The notes under the pieces are model-generated. The model had not been told where the DNA came from and searched no databases. It worked only from the letters and a program-made list of their open reading frames with translations. A stretch of 64,000 nt of DNA from Paenibacillus sp. LHD-117 (GTDB lineage: Bacteria; Bacillota; Bacilli; Paenibacillales; Paenibacillaceae), in assembly GCF_030929555.1 (NCBI RefSeq), contig NZ_JAVFVT010000042.1, positions 1-64,000 on the forward strand. The letters run 5' to 3'. A program made the translations under genes and the position numbers. The stretch's first letter is position 1. The number at the start of each line of letters is the position of its first letter. Shown here one piece after another: positions 60,393 to 64,000 of the stretch.

Positions 60393-61768
60393 GCGGTGAG
60401 CGATTAAAATTTTCGCCGGCGGAGTTTGCCGCGCGGACGCAGGGGCGAAGCTTGGAGCGGCAAACGGCCGAGGAGGAAATCGGGAATGAGATAGACGTCT
60501 TCTCTTCGGAAGAAGAGCTCGAGAAGCTTGCCGATGATATCCGCTCTTATCTCAGCGCGCCGAGAGGACTGACGGAGGAGGAGCGGAGAGGCTACAGCGA
60601 GACGCTGAATCGCGCCGTGCTCGGGTTTCCTCAGGAGAGGGAGCAGGTGCTGGCGATCATCGAGGAGCGGCTGATCCGGCTGCGCGTCCATCACGCGGAG
60701 GGCTGGCGGCATCCGTATGCGACGCTGGCCGAAGCGTTGTTCGCCGAAGTCGTCGGATTAAATATTTTGGAGCTTGTCCTGGCGAATCGGGAAGGGCTTG
60801 AGGAGATCCAGGTCGTCGGCACCCGAATTTACGAAGTGAGAGGCGGTTTCGCATCTTTATCGCCTTATTCGTTCGCCGAATTGAAGGACGTGGAGCGCAT
60901 TCAGCAAAACCTGGTGTTGTTCAACAACGATCGGATTACCCCTCGCAAACGCTGGGCGGAGGTCATGCTTCGCGACGGCTCGCGCGTGACGATGACCGGC
61001 TTCGGTTTCACATCGAGTCCTACGCTGACCATCCGGTTCTATACGATGCGAACGTTCAGTTTGTCGGCTTTGGCCGAATGGCCATTCCGGACGTTAGATG
61101 CGAGGATGGCGGCACTGCTGCGGGCGATTCTCGCGGCAAGGTTCAATATCGTCGTCATCGGGGCGACCAATTCGGGCAAAACCAACCTGATCAAAGCGCT
61201 CATCGCGGAGCTGCCGAACGAAGAACGTATTATTACGATCGAAGGCCGATTCGAAATGATGTTGGGACGAGACTTCCCTCACAAAAATATCGTTGAATAC
61301 GAGTCGTCCGAGGAAGACGGAGCCCATTCGTCGGAACAAGCCTTCAAGCTCGCGCTCCGGCAATCGCCGCAGCGAATCGTTCATGCCGAGATTCGCGACG
61401 AGGACGCCAATATTTATGTCCGTGCATGTACGCGCGGGCACTCCGGCAGCATGACGACGGTCCATGCGAACAAGCTGGAGGACGTGCCTGAAGCCATTAC
61501 GGACATGTGTATGCTAGACGGCCGCGCGATGAACGCGGAACGGCTCGCGAAACGCATCACCGAATACGTGACGGAGGTAGGGATCGAGATGAAGGTAACG
61601 GGCGGACGACGGGTTATCGCTCGCATCGGGGAGCTGTCCTGGAACGGCGACGAGGCCGAGGTCCGGGACTGGGCGACCTACAACGAAAGTTCGGATGTTT
61701 GGAGGTTCGATCATGCGCCGTCGGAGAAGAAGGCGGGCAGGCTGGCTGCCGCGGGGTATGCGCCATGA
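60389..61768 (+). CDS. tadA: TadA/CpaF-type secretion ATPase
   Basis: The 459-residue type II/IV secretion ATPase of the CpaF family has Walker A GATNSGKT (Lys264), a ITIEGRFEMM region, the Asp box near EYESSEEDG, the Walker B-like HAEIRDEDANIYVRACTRGH and the His box SMTTVHANKLEDVP. It assembles as a hexamer in the cytoplasm to drive pilus or protein export. Its ATG overlaps the TadZ-like stop (ATGA), and its own stop overlaps the next start. Confidence 0.93.
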   Translation: MSGERLKFSPAEFAARTQGRSLERQTAEEEIGNEIDVFSSEEELEKLADDIRSYLSAPRGLTEEERRGYSETLNRAVLGFPQEREQVLAIIEERLIRLRVHHAEGWRHPYATLAEALFAEVVGLNILELVLANREGLEEIQVVGTRIYEVRGGFASLSPYSFAELKDVERIQQNLVLFNNDRITPRKRWAEVMLRDGSRVTMTGFGFTSSPTLTIRFYTMRTFSLSALAEWPFRTLDARMAALLRAILAARFNIVVIGATNSGKTNLIKALIAELPNEERIITIEGRFEMMLGRDFPHKNIVEYESSEEDGAHSSEQAFKLALRQSPQRIVHAEIRDEDANIYVRACTRGHSGSMTTVHANKLEDVPEAITDMCMLDGRAMNAERLAKRITEYVTEVGIEMKVTGGRRVIARIGELSWNGDEAEVRDWATYNESSDVWRFDHAPSEKKAGRLAAAGYAP

Positions 61769-62700
61769 GCCAGCTATCGATGACCGCAACCGCCGCGCTA
61801 TTGTTTCTTTTGTTCTCGTACATCATCGGGAACCTACTGGAGCTGGCTATCGGCAGGCGGAAGCTCAGAAGCCGATTGAAGTACGAATCGCCCCTTAGCA
61901 TGCGCAACCTGCTCATCCGGCAATTCAAAGGGTATACGCGGCTGCGGAACCATTTGGCCGAGCTGCTCGAGACGCTCCGTCTCAAGATGACGGCCGACCT
62001 GTTCGCGGCGACTTCGTTCCTGCTTCTCCTATGCGGGATCGCGGTCGGGGGCGCTTACTTTCAGACGGCGAAAGGGACGCTTCTCTTCGGCTTTGTCATG
62101 GGACTGGCGCCGTATGTTGCGCTCCGCGGCTTGCTCATCCATCGGCGGATGCAAGCGCAGCTTGATTTTTTGCCCGCGGTGGAGCTGTTCTATCAATGTT
62201 ATCTGGTTACCGGGGAGCGGCATGTCCGCACGGCCTTGCAGCGAACCATCGAAGAAAAAAGGCTGCTTGGCCCGATGCAAGCCGTGTTCGAGCAGCTGTA
62301 CCGCAACCTGTCCGTAAGGGGAGACGATGATGCTTCGCTTAGGCTCATGGCTTCGTCGCTCGGGCATGTTTGGGCGGATTACTTCGTGAATATCATGCGG
62401 GTCGCCTTGACCGAAGGCGTTACCGTATCCGACGGCTTGCGCGAGCTGCTCGCTGACATGCGCAAGGCACGAAGGTCGAACGAGCAGGAGCGGCATCGGC
62501 TGCTCGAGATTCGGGTCGCGAACTTCACGCCCGTCTTGTTTCTCGCTTTGTTCGTCGGTATCAACGTAAAGTACAACCGCGCGAACGCCTATTATTATTA
62601 CCTGCTAGACCCGCAAGGGAAGGATATCCTCCTTAACGCGATCGTCCTCATATTCGGTTCGTTTTTGATGGGGTTATGGCTTTCCCGCAAAAAAATGTAA
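61765..62700 (+). CDS. tadB: TadB-like membrane protein
   Basis: The 311-residue polytopic protein has an N-terminal hydrophobic helix, two helices around 70-115, a T2SSF/GspF-like cytoplasmic domain at about 130-240, and two C-terminal helices. It has the position and pattern of TadB, the inner-membrane platform of Tad/Flp systems. The start overlaps the TadA stop as ATGA. A 39-base gap separates it from TadC. Confidence 0.85.
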   Translation: MSQLSMTATAALLFLLFSYIIGNLLELAIGRRKLRSRLKYESPLSMRNLLIRQFKGYTRLRNHLAELLETLRLKMTADLFAATSFLLLLCGIAVGGAYFQTAKGTLLFGFVMGLAPYVALRGLLIHRRMQAQLDFLPAVELFYQCYLVTGERHVRTALQRTIEEKRLLGPMQAVFEQLYRNLSVRGDDDASLRLMASSLGHVWADYFVNIMRVALTEGVTVSDGLRELLADMRKARRSNEQERHRLLEIRVANFTPVLFLALFVGINVKYNRANAYYYYLLDPQGKDILLNAIVLIFGSFLMGLWLSRKKM

Positions 62701-62739
62701 CAGAGGTTGTTCACACGCACTAAAAAGGAGGCGAACGCC

Positions 62740-63630
62740 ATGTTCGAGGAATTGGAGATTGTGCTGCAGGTCGGATTGATCATCGGTCAGCTTCTGTTCG
62801 CCGCCGTCGGCAGCTACGCGCTGCTCTCCTTGCTGCCTAAGCGGCCTCTCAGGTGGAGCAGGCTCGCGTTTCTCTCCTGGCGTACCGCCTCGCCGCCGGA
62901 ACGCTGGCTGCGACTGCTCCGGGTCGATAGGGAATCGGCCGCGTTCCGGGAACGCGAAATGCTGCTAGCCGGCTGCGGCGTTACGGCCGATCCGGCATGG
63001 TACGTGCTCGCCCGCGGAATTGCGATCGGCGCGTTCATCGCGGTATCGCTTGCCGCGCTCGCCGCGATCCGCCTGAACGCAGCGGATCCCGTTTTCCAGC
63101 TCATGGCCGGCGCTCCCGCGCTGCTGGCGGGGCTGTTGTACGGGGATCGGATTTGGCTTAGGACGCTCAGGCAGCTTCGTGCGCTGCAAATCACGAAGGA
63201 AATTTATACGGTGAGCAATCAGCTCCTGTACTTGTCCGAATCCACGCTTCATATCCATGCCAAGCTGACGCGCTGCGTCCCGTTCGCGAAGGCGATGAAA
63301 ACGGATATGGAGAGGCTTCTGGCGGAGTGGTATCACGACCCGGCAATCGCGCTTCAGCGCTTCAAGGCAAGGCTCGGAACGGATGACGGCATGAGTTTCG
63401 TCGAGACGCTGGACGCGCTCCGCTTGCATGAGAGCAGTCAATACTACGAGCTTCTGCGCGTTCGGATTGCGGATTACAAAGATAAGCTGGAGCTGGCGAA
63501 AGAAGGGCGGAAGGAATCGACCTCGTACATATTGTTCCTTCTCGCAGGTATTCCGATCTTATATACGTTCCAAGTGTTTATCTTCCCGTGGATTAGGGAG
63601 GGGCAGAAGCTTTTCGAATCGCTAGGGTAA
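62740..63630 (+). CDS. tadC: TadC-like membrane protein
   Basis: The 296-residue protein has four to five hydrophobic segments, at about 10-30, 95-115, 120-140 and 265-285, around a T2SSF-like cytoplasmic domain (about 150-250). Its position after TadB fits TadC, the second platform subunit. AAAAAGGAGGCG precedes ATG 62740; the frame opens at 62707. Confidence 0.83.
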   Translation: MFEELEIVLQVGLIIGQLLFAAVGSYALLSLLPKRPLRWSRLAFLSWRTASPPERWLRLLRVDRESAAFREREMLLAGCGVTADPAWYVLARGIAIGAFIAVSLAALAAIRLNAADPVFQLMAGAPALLAGLLYGDRIWLRTLRQLRALQITKEIYTVSNQLLYLSESTLHIHAKLTRCVPFAKAMKTDMERLLAEWYHDPAIALQRFKARLGTDDGMSFVETLDALRLHESSQYYELLRVRIADYKDKLELAKEGRKESTSYILFLLAGIPILYTFQVFIFPWIREGQKLFESLG

Positions 63631-63661
63631 GCCGGGGGGCTTGCAAAGGAGGTGAAAACAC

Positions 63662-63811
63662 ATGCGAAATATTCTAATGACCGTCATGATGCTCGTGGTT
63701 GTAATCGTGTTGTTCAACTCGATCATCGCCCAAGATACGACGGGGACGAGAAGCCAAGTGCAATCGCAAGGAAACGCCGCGAATACGAGGATTAGCCAGC
63801 TCGTACCATGA
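63662..63811 (+). CDS. small membrane protein (49 aa), possible pilin-like subunit
   Basis: A strong ribosome-binding site, AAAGGAGGTG, precedes ATG 63662. The 49-residue product has one hydrophobic helix, ILMTVMMLVVVIVLFNSIIA, near the N-terminus and a short polar tail. Its place right behind tadC suggests a Flp-pilin-like or TadE/F-like subunit, but the Flp processing motif G-x4-E-Y is absent. It lies below the size often filtered out in gene prediction. Confidence 0.65.
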   Translation: MRNILMTVMMLVVVIVLFNSIIAQDTTGTRSQVQSQGNAANTRISQLVP

Positions 63812-63863
63812 TGGTCGATAGCGGCAATGGTTGCGATGGTTAATCATTACGGAGGTGCATGCT

Positions 63864-64000
63864 GTGCGGGCATTGTTAATGTCGATGTTGCTCCTATTGA
63901 CGGTGCTGCTTATTTATACGGCGGTTGCCGAGGGAGAAGGCGGCATGAAACGGCAGACGAATGAAGCGGGCGCTTCCATAAGCGATTACATAAAGGGGAT
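63864..64000 (+). CDS. small membrane protein, partial (runs past the window end)
   Basis: GTG 63864 is preceded by ACGGAGGTG. The visible 45 residues begin with a hydrophobic helix (LLMSMLLLLTVLLIYTAVAE) and continue into a polar Gly/Lys region ending DYIKG at the window edge. It is similar in plan to the preceding 49-residue protein and probably belongs to the same Tad locus. No stop is present before position 64000. Confidence 0.6.
   Translation, partial: MRALLMSMLLLLTVLLIYTAVAEGEGGMKRQTNEAGASISDYIKG

Overview
The window looks like a chromosomal segment of a spore-forming, high-GC member of the Paenibacillaceae (Paenibacillus or Cohnella type). Signs of this are a CIRCE-controlled groES-groEL, a Spo0E-like phosphatase, two tiny YjcZ-type sporulation proteins, the Firmicutes order ydcC-alr-ndoAI-ndoA, a YesM/YesN-type two-component system and many carbohydrate genes. 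No species can be named from the sequence alone, and no rRNA, tRNA, CRISPR array or intact transposase was found.

Layout. 1-3,840: a visibly less GC-rich accessory stretch with a possible arabinofuranosidase remnant, an aminoglycoside-phosphotransferase-family protein, and a LysE exporter / AraC regulator / PhzF cassette. 4,020-14,609: an oligosaccharide locus with two ABC permeases, a binding lipoprotein, a sensor kinase and AraC-type response regulator, a heparinase II/III-like enzyme and a DUF2264 protein. It is peppered with two families of structured repeats. 14,668-22,631: groES-groEL, rpiA, ltrA, a membrane protein of unknown function, a Spo0E-like protein, proline dehydrogenase and two divergent yjcZ genes. 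22,738-33,226: an orphan sugar-binding lipoprotein, a CobW-type metallochaperone, a repeat-bearing secreted protein, a Gfo/Idh/MocA dehydrogenase with a divergent AraC regulator, a 52-bp tandem repeat array, a lipoprotein, and a LacI regulator with a GH36 alpha-galactosidase. 33,665-36,720: an NADH-oxidase-type flavoenzyme with three Rex-like operators, then a secreted GH43 enzyme with a ricin-type lectin domain.

36,834-46,977 is the clearest functional system: a promoter, a guanidine-I (ykkC) riboswitch and its terminator, then a NitT/TauT-type ABC transporter, two DUF1989 proteins, a biotin-dependent urea/guanidine carboxylase and allophanate hydrolase. This reads as guanidine uptake and breakdown through carboxyguanidine and allophanate to ammonia and CO2. 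An SDR follows. 47,940-49,760 is a short AT-rich island with a TetR regulator, an SDR and an internally deleted oxidoreductase gene. 49,806-54,972 has pspC-pspA, an alpha/beta hydrolase divergent from a WYL regulator across a perfect palindrome, lipL, and a Fur-box-controlled siderophore-binding lipoprotein. 55,220-58,774 holds ydcC, alr and the ndoAI-ndoA antitoxin-toxin pair. 58,795-64,000 is the start of a Tad/Flp-type secretion or pilus locus (CpaB-like, TadZ-like, TadA, TadB, TadC and two very small membrane proteins), cut off by the window end.

The most novel-looking items are non-coding: a dispersed structured motif whose closing stems differ between copies yet stay complementary (6.0-6.2 kb and 16.7 kb); a pair of 167-bp repeats with 14-bp terminal inverted repeats (5.0 and 7.9 kb); and a 52-bp tandem array (28.4-28.75 kb).
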